Positions 9,388 to 19,960 of a stretch of DNA of 64,000 bases are shown here, one piece after another. Location: NCBI RefSeq assembly GCF_043290135.1, contig NC_134707.1:79998987-80062986 (forward strand). The letters run 5' to 3'. The first letter of the stretch is position 1, and every line of letters starts with the position of its first letter. The notes beneath the pieces were generated by a model that was not told the DNA's origin, made no database searches, and saw only the letters and a list, made by a program, of their open reading frames with translations. Source of the DNA: Rhipicephalus microplus. Taxonomy: Eukaryota; Arthropoda; Arachnida; Ixodida; Ixodidae. Made by a program: the position numbers and the translations under genes.

Positions 9388-12236
9388 ACTCCAACATGAA
9401 CCTGAACTTGGCAACGTTTAATGCTAGAACCTTATCTAGTGAGGGAAGTCTAGCTGTACTATTCGAGGAGCTAGAGGGTGTTAAATGGGATATAATAGGG
9501 CTCAGTGAGGTTAGGAGGACAGATGAGGCCTATACGGTGCTACAGAATGGGCACGTCCTTTGCTACAGGGGCTTGGCAGACAGAAGAGAACTGGGAGTGG
9601 GGTTCCTTATTCACAGAAACATAGCTGGCAACATAGAGGAATACTATAGCATTAATGAAAGGGTGGTAGGTATCGTAATTAAACTGAATAAAAGATACAA
9701 GATGAAGGTAGTACAGGCTTACGCGCCTACATCCAGCCATGATGACGCTTCAGTTGAAAGCTTCTATGAAGACGTGGAATCGGCAATGAGTAAGGTAAAA
9801 ACACAGTATACTATAGTGATCGGCGACTTTAATGCAAAGGTAGGGAAGAAGCAGGCTGGAGACCAGGCAGTAGGAGATTATGGCATCGGTACTAGAAACG
9901 CCAGAGGAGAGCTACTAGTAGAATTCGCAGAACGCAATAATTTACGGATTTTGAATACCTTCTACCGAAAACGAGAAAACCGCAAGTGGACATGGAGGAG
10001 CCCTAATGGCGAAAATAAGAACGAAATAGACTTTATAATGAGTGCACAACCTGGAATCGTGCAGGATGTGGAAGTGATTGGCAAGGTACGATGCAGTGAC
10101 CATAGAATAGTACGGTCTCGAATTCGCCTAGACTTGAAGAAGGAACGACAGAAACTGATACGCAAGAAGCCAATCAATCAGCTAGCACTGAGAGGGAAAG
10201 TACAGGAATTCAGAGTGTCGCTGCAGAACAGGTACTCGGCTCTTAGTGAGGAAACGAACCTTAGCGTAGATACAATGGATGATAATCTAACGAGTATCAT
10301 TACGGAGTGTGCAGTGGAAGTTGGAGGCAGGGTAGTTAGACAAGACACTGGCAAGCTTTCCCAGGAAACGAAGAACCTAATTAAGAAGCGTCAAATCATG
10401 AAAGTGTCAAGTACAACAGACAAAATAGAACTGGCAGAGCTTTCGAAGTTGATTAATAGACGTAAGGTATGCGATGTAAGAAGGTATAACAGGGAGAGAA
10501 TTGAACACGCTCTGAAAAACGGAGGAAGTGTCAAAGCATTGAAGAGGAAACTTGGGATAGGCAAAAGTCGGATGTATGCACTAAGGGACAAAGAAGGCAA
10601 AATAACTACCAATATGGATAGGATAGTTAAAATAGCAGAGGAGTTTTACAGAGATCTGTACAGTAGCCGTGACAACCACGGCCTTAATACTATAAGAACT
10701 AGCAGTAACCCAGATTACACCCCACCAGTAATGATAGAAGAAGTCAGGAAAGCTTTGGAGAGCATGCAAAGGGGCAAAGCTGCTGGTGAGGATCAGGTAA
10801 CATCAGATCTGCTGAAAGATGGAGGACAGATTGTGTTAGAAAAACTAGCCACCCTGTTTACGAGGTGTCTCCTGACGGGAAGAGTACCAGAGTCTTGGAA
10901 GAACGCTAACATCATCTTAATACATAAGAAAGGAGATGACAAGGACTTGAAGAATTACAGGCCGATCAGCTTGCTCTCTGTAGTATACAAGCTATTTACA
11001 AAGGTAATTGCTAACAGAGTAAAGAAAACATTAGAATTCAATCAACCAAAGGAACAAGCAGGATTTCGAACAGGCTACTCAACAATTGACCACATTCATA
11101 CTATCAATCAGGTAATAGAGAAATGCTCAGAGTATAACCAACCCCTATACATAGCCTTCATAGATTACGAGAAAGCGTTTGATTCAGTAGAAATATCAGC
11201 CGTCATGCAAACACTGCGGAATCAGGGCGTAGATGAAGTATATATAAACATTCTGGAAGAAATCTACAGGGGATCAACTGCTACCATAGTGCTTCATAAA
11301 GAAAGCAACAGAATACCAATCAAGAAGGGTGTAAGGCAGGGGGACACAATTTCCCCAATGCTATTTACCGCGTGCTTACAGGAGGTTTTCAGAAGCCTAG
11401 AATGGGAACAGTTAGGGATAAGAGTCAATGGAGAATACCTTAGTAACCTGCGCTTCGCCGATGACATTGCATTGCTGAGTAACTCGGGGGACGAATTGCA
11501 ACTCATGATTACGGAGCTAGACAAGGAGAGCAGAAAGGTGGGTCTTAAAATTAATCTGCAGAAAACGAAAGTAATGTACAACAACCTCGGCAAGGAGCAG
11601 CGCTTCGAGATAGGTAATAGTGCACTTGAAGTTGTAAAAGACTATGTCTACTTAGGGCAGGTAATAACCGCAGAGCCGAACCACGAGACTGAAGTAACTA
11701 GAAGAATAAGAATGGGGTGGAGCACATTTGGCAAGCACTCTCAAATTATGACAGGTAGTTTGCCACTATCCCTCAAGAGGAAGGTATATAACAGCTGTAT
11801 CTTGCCAGTACTTAGCTACGGAGCAGAAACCTGGAGACTTACAAAGAGGGTTCAGCTTAAATTGAGGACGACGCAGCGAGCAATGGAGAGGAAAATGGTA
11901 GGTGTAACCTTAAGAGACAAGAAGAGAGCAGAGTGGATTAGGGAACAAACGGGGGTTAAGGATATCATAGCTGAAATCAAGAAGAAGAAATGGACATGGG
12001 CAGGGCATGTAGCGCGTAGACAGGATAACCGCTGGTCTTTAAGGGTAACTGACTGGATTCCCAGAGAAGGGAAGCGGGTTAGGGGGAGACAGAAGGTTAG
12101 GTGGGCAGATGAGATTAAGAAGTTTGCGGGTATAAATTGGCAGCAGCAAGCACAGGACCGGGTTAACTGGCGGAACATGGGAGAGGCCTTTGTCCTGCAG
12201 TGGACGTAGTCAGGCTGATGATGATGACTCCAACAT
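9388..12236 (+). mobile_element. RTE-type LINE insertion with perfect 10-bp TSD
   Basis: The element body runs from about 9398 to 12226. The flanks carry the identical 10-mer ACTCCAACAT at 9388-9397 and 12227-12236, with mismatches on both sides of each copy; this is a target-site duplication. The 3' end is a short GCTGATGATGATGA repeat straight after the stop region, as expected for RTE elements, which often end in short tandem repeats with almost no 3' UTR. The left TSD overlaps the A and T of the ORF's ATG, so there is no 5' UTR between the target DNA and the ORF. The insertion may therefore be slightly 5'-truncated. Confidence 0.88.
9396..12209 (+). CDS. RTE-clade endonuclease/reverse transcriptase, intact ORF
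   Basis: A single uninterrupted frame of 937 codons. It nicks target DNA and reverse transcribes the element RNA at that site (target-primed reverse transcription). The APE-like endonuclease occupies residues ~1-240: FNARTL near residue 8, GLSEVRR, AYAPTS, GDFN at 143-146, EIDFIM, and SDH at 234-236. The RT occupies ~400-730: IHKKGDD.LKNYRPISLLS, FIDYEKAFDS at ~588, GVRQGD at ~645, and FADD at 687-690 with both catalytic Asp. The C-terminal thumb and RTE tail end in WRNMGEAFVLQW. Length and domain order fit the RTE clade. The ATG at 9396 is the first in frame, but its first two bases belong to the TSD. All key residues are present, so the protein could be active if transcribed. No RNase H domain is present, as usual in RTE. 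Confidence 0.93.
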   Translation: MNLNLATFNARTLSSEGSLAVLFEELEGVKWDIIGLSEVRRTDEAYTVLQNGHVLCYRGLADRRELGVGFLIHRNIAGNIEEYYSINERVVGIVIKLNKRYKMKVVQAYAPTSSHDDASVESFYEDVESAMSKVKTQYTIVIGDFNAKVGKKQAGDQAVGDYGIGTRNARGELLVEFAERNNLRILNTFYRKRENRKWTWRSPNGENKNEIDFIMSAQPGIVQDVEVIGKVRCSDHRIVRSRIRLDLKKERQKLIRKKPINQLALRGKVQEFRVSLQNRYSALSEETNLSVDTMDDNLTSIITECAVEVGGRVVRQDTGKLSQETKNLIKKRQIMKVSSTTDKIELAELSKLINRRKVCDVRRYNRERIEHALKNGGSVKALKRKLGIGKSRMYALRDKEGKITTNMDRIVKIAEEFYRDLYSSRDNHGLNTIRTSSNPDYTPPVMIEEVRKALESMQRGKAAGEDQVTSDLLKDGGQIVLEKLATLFTRCLLTGRVPESWKNANIILIHKKGDDKDLKNYRPISLLSVVYKLFTKVIANRVKKTLEFNQPKEQAGFRTGYSTIDHIHTINQVIEKCSEYNQPLYIAFIDYEKAFDSVEISAVMQTLRNQGVDEVYINILEEIYRGSTATIVLHKESNRIPIKKGVRQGDTISPMLFTACLQEVFRSLEWEQLGIRVNGEYLSNLRFADDIALLSNSGDELQLMITELDKESRKVGLKINLQKTKVMYNNLGKEQRFEIGNSALEVVKDYVYLGQVITAEPNHETEVTRRIRMGWSTFGKHSQIMTGSLPLSLKRKVYNSCILPVLSYGAETWRLTKRVQLKLRTTQRAMERKMVGVTLRDKKRAEWIREQTGVKDIIAEIKKKKWTWAGHVARRQDNRWSLRVTDWIPREGKRVRGRQKVRWADEIKKFAGINWQQQAQDRVNWRNMGEAFVLQWT

Positions 12237-13145
12237 TTGCATTTCGTACGCGTGAACTGCCACGAGCTGCGCGCTGGGGCAGCAGCGCCTTTTTTTAAAT
12301 TTCGACAATTACTTATTTCCGCAATTATAATTTGTGTGCATTGTCTCGCAATATAGAGTGGTTTTTACTTATTTTCAGTCGTTACTTGATCCTATTTATG
12401 GGGAGTGGCTACTCTTACCTTCATTAAGCATCGCACCACTGTTCAGGTGAATGCCGAAACGCGCACTAAGCTCAAATATGACGTACACAAATTACTGGCG
12501 GACAGGTATAGTCTCCCTCCAAATAAAAAATTCTTTACATCTCTTTCGAGAATTTCTGCGCGTAGATGTGAACAAGAATTGGTGCAGAACAAACCTCAAA
12601 ATCTTTATTGTTACTGCATGAAGTTGCTCTTTAGAAAATGCGGATTTTCGCAGCTGGTACATTATCTCCACAGATGTGCACGGGTTGTTTTGTTCGTGGT
12701 TCACTGTTACGAATCCATGCTAGAACATGATAACTGTACTTAATATTCAAAAGAGGCGTCGGTGGCACACGCTTTCCTGCTGACTTCTGCACATGACTCC
12801 TGTGTACTTGATGTTCAAGTTCATCTTCAAATTACGCAACCACTAATCAAACATCAACTAACCGAATTGACAATTTTGATCTTTGTCTCGCTGCCGTCCA
12901 TTTGTTTCTTTTGTGCCATGCTTTCCTAAAATCATCATTTCAATTTGTTTTTTAGAACACGAGCATCAACATATAGGCCAGTGTTTCAGTACTGTCACGT
13001 ATGCACTATAGAGCAGCCGCATCGTGAACACGAACCTGCTCAGCTTCCGTGGTTCTCGCCTCTGTTTTCTTTTTCTCCCCCCCCCCTTCACGCGCGCGCG
13101 CAGAACATGAGTGGGCGCGCGTCTCAATTTTTCTTATGAAATACT
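12237..13145. other. No gene seen
   Basis: No recognised coding content. Short frames such as 12405-12743 have no motif. Poly-C followed by a CGCG run lies near 13076-13102. Confidence 0.4.
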
Positions 13146-13148
13146 GCT

Positions 13149-13390
13149 TACGAAATATTTCGCGCATGGTTTTTTTATAAAATGAGACAATAAAACGTTT
13201 ATTGCAAAGTGCTCAACAAAAATGTTTACGAAATATTTAGTCCATGGTTTTTTTGAAGGAAATGAGACAATAAAACTTTTATTGCAAAGTGCTCAACAGA
13301 AATATTGTTAACGAAATACTACCTCAATTGTATTTCAATAAATATGAATCAATGACATTTATATTGAACAATGTTCAACAGAAATATTTT
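13149..13390 (+). repeat. 78-bp tandem repeat, two good and one decayed copy
   Basis: Unit 1 starts at 13149 (TACGAAATATTT...), unit 2 at 13227, and a more diverged unit at about 13308-13390. Each good unit contains a CAATAAAACGTTTATTG-like inverted repeat; in unit 2 the arms CAATAAAA and TTTTATTG pair perfectly around one C. The repeat is AT-rich and non-coding. Confidence 0.8.
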
Positions 13391-15510
13391 CGACGAAGTA
13401 TTGAAGCAAGTCAATGAGTATTGCGGAACCATTGATAATCAATAGAGTCAATCATTTGATCACAGTCCGACAATGGACCATCAACAGTCATTTTAATAAG
13501 GGTGTGTTCGTGTTTTGTGTTATGCCAGTGCTGATTACGAAGGTGCGCTATACTCAAGCGAGGACGTGTGGCTTCTTGTCGTGGAGCACTGGCCAGGTAT
13601 GTACCACATTGCTGCTGTCAGCGCTTTGTTATCACCGCGTTCACCAAGTTTTTCCTAACATGTGCACGCTAAGTGAGCTTTTGTTTACGTGTTGACCCAG
13701 TTTTTCTGTAGTATTTCAGCAGTGTAAAAGCAAAGTTGTGCCAAGTTAGTACGGGCAAGTTTTTTTTTTCTTTCGTGTGGAGTGGGAAGCATGCGGCAGA
13801 TTTGAGCAGAGTTGTGGCGGCGGTCGCATCTGCCGGCAGTAATGTTGGAGGGGGGCCCTGCTCGTGAGTGACCACTATTTTTCCTTAATAATTCTGGAGC
13901 GTTTGTTAGCTCTAAGCGTTGATTATGCCTAGGGCGCGTAAGCCTGTCTAAGGCAATTTCATATGCTGTATGTTCCATAATAAACAGCTACAGTACCATT
14001 ATACGCTATGACTACTATCAGTGATGTTTTCCTTCCGGGTGGCCGAATGAATGCCGGTGTATGCATCCGCGCTGGCACGCGTCTTTATAAATTACCGTGA
14101 TACGCGAGTTGATGAGTGTACGTGTGCAGCGTGTTGCATCGTCTTGAATATGGCTCGCAAAGCTTGCACTTATGCTTAAGTGCTTATGGAGCTCGTTTAG
14201 TAAAACTCAAACTTACGGTATACACCAGTAACATAGCTTGCCTCATGCGGCCAGAATCCGTGCATTTTAAGCCATTCGTTTACCTTGAACAGTATTTTAG
14301 AACGAATATTTCATGACTAAACGTGGCCGAATTGCTGTACGTTACTGTGCGAGCCAGTCATTAGTCATTCATACATTAGTCCACGCGTTCGAGCACCATC
14401 GATTTTACTCCGCTTGTTTCCACTTTGTTTGGGTTTTGTTTTGGTTTATTAACTATTCTATGCACCTCGCCCAACCTTGGTGTTGAAACTTTGCTAAACA
14501 TTTGTACGTGTACGAACCGTAAGAATAGTTTACAGCACCACCTCCAATGCCATTTTCTGAATAATGAGAAGCTAAACGGTATATTGGATAAAGTAAACTC
14601 TCTAGGCATGCGCCGCAGATGTTAACGGGGTCTGTGGTATGTGCAGAATGAATATTTAATTTATCACTAAAAACTCGCCATAATGCTATAAACCACGGTA
14701 AGCATGCATACGTCATGCACTATTGCCGTTAAAATGGAAAATTGGACACCCTATTTATTTCAGAATGATAAATACAGACTGCAAGTTTTCAAGCTATTGG
14801 TACCTGAAGGAAATATACAAATTCAGAAATCAGTTTCATAAAATCTTGTTGCTAAATCGTCAATAGCTTCCAAGATTCTGATTTCCGGAGATTGTTGCAG
14901 AAGCTTGCATGCTTTATTCGGATGGTGTGTGGTTCGAAGAGGGTGCCTCGTGTCTTAGTATCTCAACGTTGTTCTTTTTTTTTATTCGACAGCCTGTGAT
15001 GCTTAAGTGAGAGGTACTGCCTTTTTAGCCAACCAGAATTACTGAAACTGATGACAATAGTTTGGCACCACTCAATAGTAACTCAGTGACCCCATTTTCT
15101 CACATTATAGGTGTAATCGTCTCAGTGTCAGCAGCCTGAGGAGAGCTACATTAGTTGTATTTGAAATCAAATTCATATTTTATATTATAGGTTACCTGGA
15201 ATAGATACTTGATGAAAGTGCATACCATCATATATGTGTTGTGGTATCATTGAATTTGCTGTCAATGCACAATGCATGAGCGCGATTCAAGCATGGTTTT
15301 AATGCATCTGCAATGTGGAAATAGCATTTTCTTTCATAAGGTTGCAGCTGTGTTCGCCAAGAACATCAAAAAAGTTTTGCTTGTAACATCTCTAGTTTGT
15401 GTACGTCCTGCTTCTCTTAAGACACATTCTTTCAAATCATTTAAAATAGACTGACAATTTCAGTTTTGCAAAAAGACACATGTCACTAAATTGTTTTTAC
15501 GGTGTTTCCA
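13391..15510. other. No supported gene; possible splice donor at 13597
   Basis: At 13522 an ATG opens a 25-codon frame that ends exactly at a consensus donor (CCAG|GTATGT, donor at 13597). I could not find an in-phase acceptor or a recognisable product, so I leave it unannotated. The rest is AT-rich sequence without motifs. Confidence 0.3.
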
Positions 15511-15516
15511 TCGCAG

Positions 15517-15735
15517 CCTATGCATACACTTCGTACGAACTCAGTGTGAAAGAATTCCGAACAAGCCTGTCGTCAATGGTGGCTCGCGGAAAACTGGGCT
15601 ACTGAATGTACAGCAGCTGCGCACGGCTTCTGTTTCCTATGAAAAGGGAACTTCACTGAGCCACCTGGTTGCTGTATTCAAGTAGATCGCATGTTCAGGA
15701 TGTTCAGAAATAAACCTTTCTTAAAAGTGAGTGCT
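15517..15735 (+). CDS. Possible terminal exon of an unidentified host gene
   Basis: An acceptor-like site (pyrimidine-rich tract ending in ATCGCAG at 15516) opens a frame from 15518 to a stop at 15683-15685. It encodes about 55 residues ending SHLVAVFK. An AATAAA poly(A) signal follows at 15709-15714. A GTGAGT at about 15727 could instead be a donor. The stretch LNVQQLRTASVSYEKGT looks a little like a mitochondrial presequence end, but I do not recognise the protein. No upstream exon with matching phase was found. Treat this as a weak candidate. Confidence 0.22.
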
Positions 15736-16116
15736 GTAAGTTGTGTGTGTGAAAGCAACCTTTTCAGTGTTCAGGGGAACACAATGTGCAACAATAATTA
15801 TCACTGTCAGCCGTGCCCTTGAATAAGATTCAATAATGAACTTCTTAGTGACTGCAGCAGGTGGCCATGCATGTATGAAAAATTTGAGCCAGTCACATTT
15901 CTACATAAGTCCAAAGAATTCTGGCATGACTGTGCTCAGATATCCCGCTGGAAAGTTTAGTTGTGGCTTGCATCATTATGCATGCAGGACAGTGAGCACT
16001 AGCACGCAGCTACTACTTCTTGAGGTGCTGCATATAATCTGACCATGGGTCGAACCCACAGACAAGCATTATAATGGTTACCTTTTTACTACCGGCTGGT
16101 CATAGCTAGCACTGAC
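15736..16116. other. No gene seen
   Basis: The short frame 15836-16042 has no motif, and nothing else could be supported. Confidence 0.4.
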
Positions 16117-16158
16117 TGCTTGCTATATTACTCCCACCAGGGAGTAATATAGCAAGCA
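16117..16158. repeat. Perfect 19-bp inverted repeat with 4-nt loop
   Basis: The left arm is 16117-16135 (TGCTTGCTATATTACTCCC), the loop is ACCA, and the right arm 16140-16158 is its exact reverse complement. No open frame or element boundary explains it. Perfect pairing over 19 bp suggests a recent origin or selection. Confidence 0.95.
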
Positions 16159-16160
16159 AT

Positions 16161-16194
16161 GTAGGCACAGAAATTTTGTAGGCACAGAAATTTT
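16161..16194 (+). repeat. 17-bp exact tandem duplication
   Basis: GTAGGCACAGAAATTTT occurs twice with no spacer (16161-16177, 16178-16194). It lies two bases after the 19-bp hairpin arm and probably arose in the same replication slippage or template-switch event. Confidence 0.93.
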
Positions 16195-16489
16195 GTTATT
16201 TCTTAGTTGATTGGGCAGCTTACAGCATTGCTGTCTTACTTTGTGTCCTCCTGGACACATAACTCATCTACAAAGGCGGTTTTCTGTTCGTAGGGTTGAA
16301 TTTAATGCAAGCAATGAATGTATAAGTGCTGCTTCCTATGGTTTTATGTCAAGTTAAATTTTTGTGTAATGTGCTGTTAGTCACTTCAAATTGAACTTTT
16401 TGCATAGCAATAAGGCCGTAGCAGATCAATAATTTTATTTTCACTGTGATATTGACTGAAGATTTTGTTTTAAGGTAATTGCAACCTTG
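16195..16489. other. No gene seen
   Basis: AT-rich sequence without motifs between the hairpin/duplication and the SINE target site. Confidence 0.4.
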
Positions 16490-16748
16490 GTTCATTGTCT
16501 TGATATGTGGGGTTTAACGTCCCAAAACCACCATATGATTATGAGAGACGCCGTAGTGGAGGGCTCCGGAAATTCGGACCACCTGGGGTTCTTTAACGGG
16601 CACCCGAATCTGAGCACATGGACCTACAACATTTCCGCCTCCATCGGAAATGCAGCTGCCGCAGCCGGGATTCGAACTCGCGACCTGCGGGTCAGCATCC
16701 GAGTACCTTAGCCACTAGACCACCGCGGTGGGGCTAGTTCATTGTCTT
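16490..16748 (-). mobile_element. Ruka-like tRNA-derived SINE (copy 1) with 12-bp TSD
   Basis: The element (16502-16736) reads on the minus strand. A tRNA-like head begins GCCCCACCGCGGTGGTCTAG, with Pol III box A at 16722-16711 (TGGTCTAGTGGC) and box B at 16677-16667 (GTTCGAATCCC). The conserved tick SINE body continues to ...GTTAAACCCCACATATCA. It is flanked by the identical 12-mer GTTCATTGTCTT at 16490-16501 and 16737-16748. I recognise the family as the one named Ruka in Rhipicephalus. It has no coding capacity; transcription by Pol III and mobilisation by LINE machinery are inferred from the family. Confidence 0.9.
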
Positions 16749-16984
16749 CTCGAATTTAATGCCGGAGGTGCAATAAAGTGATTTTCTACTGTCATACTTA
16801 ATCATAACTAACTTTGCCAATACATAACCATGTATGATATATTACAGTGATACATAACCATGTTTAACATGGTTTATGATGGCTGACAGAAGGCATTCTG
16901 GAATACTGTAGCGTTTTTTACTTCACTGGGCCTTTTGTGCGAGTATTTTGGGATGGAATTAGAAGTTGGGTTGTTGCCAAACCA

Positions 16985-16988
16985 CAAT

Positions 16989-17027
<39 letters not shown>

Positions 17028-17049
17028 TTGTTTTATTTATTTATTTATA
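16985..17049. repeat. (ATTT)n microsatellite at the 3' tail of the adjacent LINE
   Basis: About fifteen TTTA units with one interruption. On the minus strand this reads as an AAAT-repeat tail directly after the LINE 3' end, so it probably started as that tail and expanded. Confidence 0.85.
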
Positions 17050-19960
17050 ATACCCTCAGGGTATAATTACATTACAGAGGGGGTGGGGGTGTGCATAGTA
17101 AAAAGAAGAACATGAACAATAAGAGCAAGAAAGTAAAACTGGAAGCATTATGCAAAATATTCGCCGAAATCTAGTAAAGTGCAATACGTTGGAAAAATAA
17201 ACATGTAGTTCTACAGTATACGCTGGATAAAACAGTTTTAAATGCAGTTGTATTAGATATATCAGTTATGGAGGCTGGTAAGTGATTCCAATCACTTACT
17301 GTCCTGGGGACAAATGATTGTGAGCCTGCAGTAGATGAAAAATAGGGTATGTAAACCTTGTGATGATGATCAAGTCAGTGTGAGCGAAATGGAGCTGGAA
17401 GCATGAACAAGGAACGAAGAGCAGGGTTATGGTAGCACATTTTATTAAAAAGACTAATGCGTGATTGTTTTCAATGTGTTGCTAAGGGAGGCAGATTAAG
17501 AGCAGCTTTCATGTTTGTGACACTGGCATTGCGATCGTAGTTATATGAAATAAAGCAAACAGAGTGATTTTGTACTGCCTCAATGCTTTGTGAAATTGTA
17601 GAAATGTGCGGGCCCCAGACAGATGAGGCGTATTCTAGTTGAGGGTGAATTTAGGTGGTATAAAGCAATGGTTTTAGTGGCGGTGGGGCAAGATAGAACT
17701 TTTTTTTGTCAAGTAACCTAAAGTTTGGTTTGCCTTAGACAATATGTAAAGGACGTGGAGTTTTCATGACAACTTATTAGATATGTGAACGCTAAGGTAG
17801 CGATAAGAAGCTGTGGTATGCAGTGGTGAATTGTTAAAAGAATGGGATGGAGAGGTGACGTTGCGCCTAGTTACGCGCATGCTTTTGCATTTAGCGACGT
17901 TCAGTTCCATATGCGGTATACGGTATCTAAATCATTTTGTAGTGATGTCACATCTGAGTCGCTGGCAATTTTCCGGTAAATGGCACAGCAATCTGCAAAC
18001 AAACAAGCTTGGGATGAAATGATAGTAGGTAGGCCGTTAATGTAGATCAGAAATAACAGCGGACCAAGCACTGGCCCTTGAAGTACATCGGAACCGACTG
18101 TTGCTAATGGAGAGTGAAAGCCGTTGGCCGTGACGTACTGTACACGCCAGGAAAGGAATTCACGAATCCAAATGAGTGCTTGGGGATCAATATTAAGAGC
18201 ACTTAGTTTATGCAACAGTAAGGAGTGGTTAACTTTGTCGAAAGCTTTCGCGAAGTCGAAAAATATACAATCTACGATTAAGCCAGAGTCAACATATACA
18301 TGTAGGTTGTTTGTGAATGTAATTAGCTGAGTATCACTCGAGAAAGATTTCTGGTAACCATGTTGCGAGGTCGAAAAGAAGCTGTTATCCTCTAGATAGT
18401 TGACAAGATGCATGAAGATGATGTGCTCAAAAATTTTACATGTATCTGACGTAAGTGAGATAGAATGAAAGTTTGAGAGATCACTCTATTTTCCGGATTT
18501 TAAAATTGGGACAACTTTACCTGTTTTCGTCTTCAGGTAAAAAACCGGAGTCATAAGATTGGGAAAAATACACTCTAAAATAATTCAACAGCATTCTTTC
18601 GTGTTTTTGGGAAATTTTGAATTGATCTGATCTGTACCACTATTGGAACTTAGATTTAGTTTGCCGATTATCTTTGTGATTCCTACGGAATCAAAAACAA
18701 TTGAGTCCATGGGAAGATAGTTGAATCGTGGGAAGTTGGGCATATCATTGGTTTTCGTAAATGAAAATGATCGAACAAAGGTGTCATTCAACACAAGGGC
18801 AGTAATGGTTGTCGGCACGGGGTCACCAGATGGATACGATAGCGAAAACTCATGGTAATGTTTGTCCTTGAGTGCATTCCAAAAGCCTTACGGGTTAGTT
18901 TTAAGCATTTTTGGAAGATTAATATTGAAAAACGAAAATTTTCTGCATTTCAAAGCGGAAACGTATCACGAGGTGGCTGGTTTGTGTGATAACCAATCAG
19001 ACGCTTTTTGAAAAACTTTTGCTCAACGGAAGTGACGTTTCTTTTTATTAGCAAGTCGGTTGAGGTACCTACTGTACCAGGGTGCCTTACTGTTGGCAAA
19101 TATACGACGACTAGGTACATATTTCTGAACTAGTTTTGAAACAATGGATTTGAACATATTCCAGTTACTCTGTACTGAACGCTAGAATACACCAGGTAGA
19201 AAAACGTCAAGAAATAGTGTAAGCACTTTATTAATAGCGTCGTAGTTAGCTTTCCCGTAATATTTAATTGTTTCGAACCGTTTGCATGTTTTTGAATGTG
19301 CTGTAACTAGGCTGAAAGTCAAGATGTCATGGTCACTTGGGCCAGGCAAATGGGTGATCGAAGAAGCGACATCTTTAACTGACGTTAGAACAAGGTCTAA
19401 AAGTGACGATGAATTTTGTGTGACACGAGTAGGCGAAACAGCTAACTGCGATAAGTCGAAATCAGCACAAACCGAGATAAAATCGTTGGACTCGGATGAT
19501 GATGGACTTGAAAATGAGCATATGGCAGACCAGACCATGTTGGAAAGTTAAAATCACCCATATGAAGTATTTCAGCACCAGGATGCTGTACAGTAATTTG
19601 ATTTAAACATCGTGAAGGTTTTTACTGGATGATGCTCTGGTTGACGGTGAGCCGTAACAAACACCAATTATCATTTTCTTGAAGCTCGTAGCCAATTAAC
19701 ACCACACCGATTCCACATCGCTAGTAATGGGAACTACAAAACTGCTAAGGCTTTCAGTAATTGCATGTAGCACACCACTGCCAACAGATACAGTGGGGTC
19801 ATTGCGATAGATTTGACAGTTTTTATTGCAGTACGGCAGGTCAGCGTTGCGCACATTAGCGGATCACCATGTTTCAGTAATGGCTACTATGTCAGCATCG
19901 CAATCATCGATTAGGCTACATAATTCATCTCTTTTTGGCATAAGGCTACGTATAATAGTA
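17050..19960 (-). pseudogene. L2/CR1-like LINE ORF2 relic: endonuclease and RT
   Basis: Read on the minus strand. The endonuclease fragment lies at about 19960-19180, with SPTRVTQNSSSLLDLVLTS and a PGPSDHDIL block near 19340. The RT N-terminal part is at 18820-18585. The RT palm is at 18413-17901 with SFSSDTQLITF, FFDFAKAFDKVNHSLLLHKL, a mutated QGPVLGPLLFLIYIN (normally GVPQGS), and LFADCCAIYR, where the second catalytic Asp is Cys. The C-terminal SFVPRTVSDWNHLP box, typical of CR1/L2 enzymes, lies near 17310-17270. Frames change several times. The endonuclease N-terminus is largely missing, and there is no ORF1, so the copy is 5'-truncated and dead. The AAAT tail is at 16985-17049. Confidence 0.85.

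Noticed and set aside
13522..13596. 25-codon first exon ending at a GTATGT donor
   Set aside because: The phase does not fit the acceptor at 15516 and no product is recognisable; the donor is only noted in the gap description.
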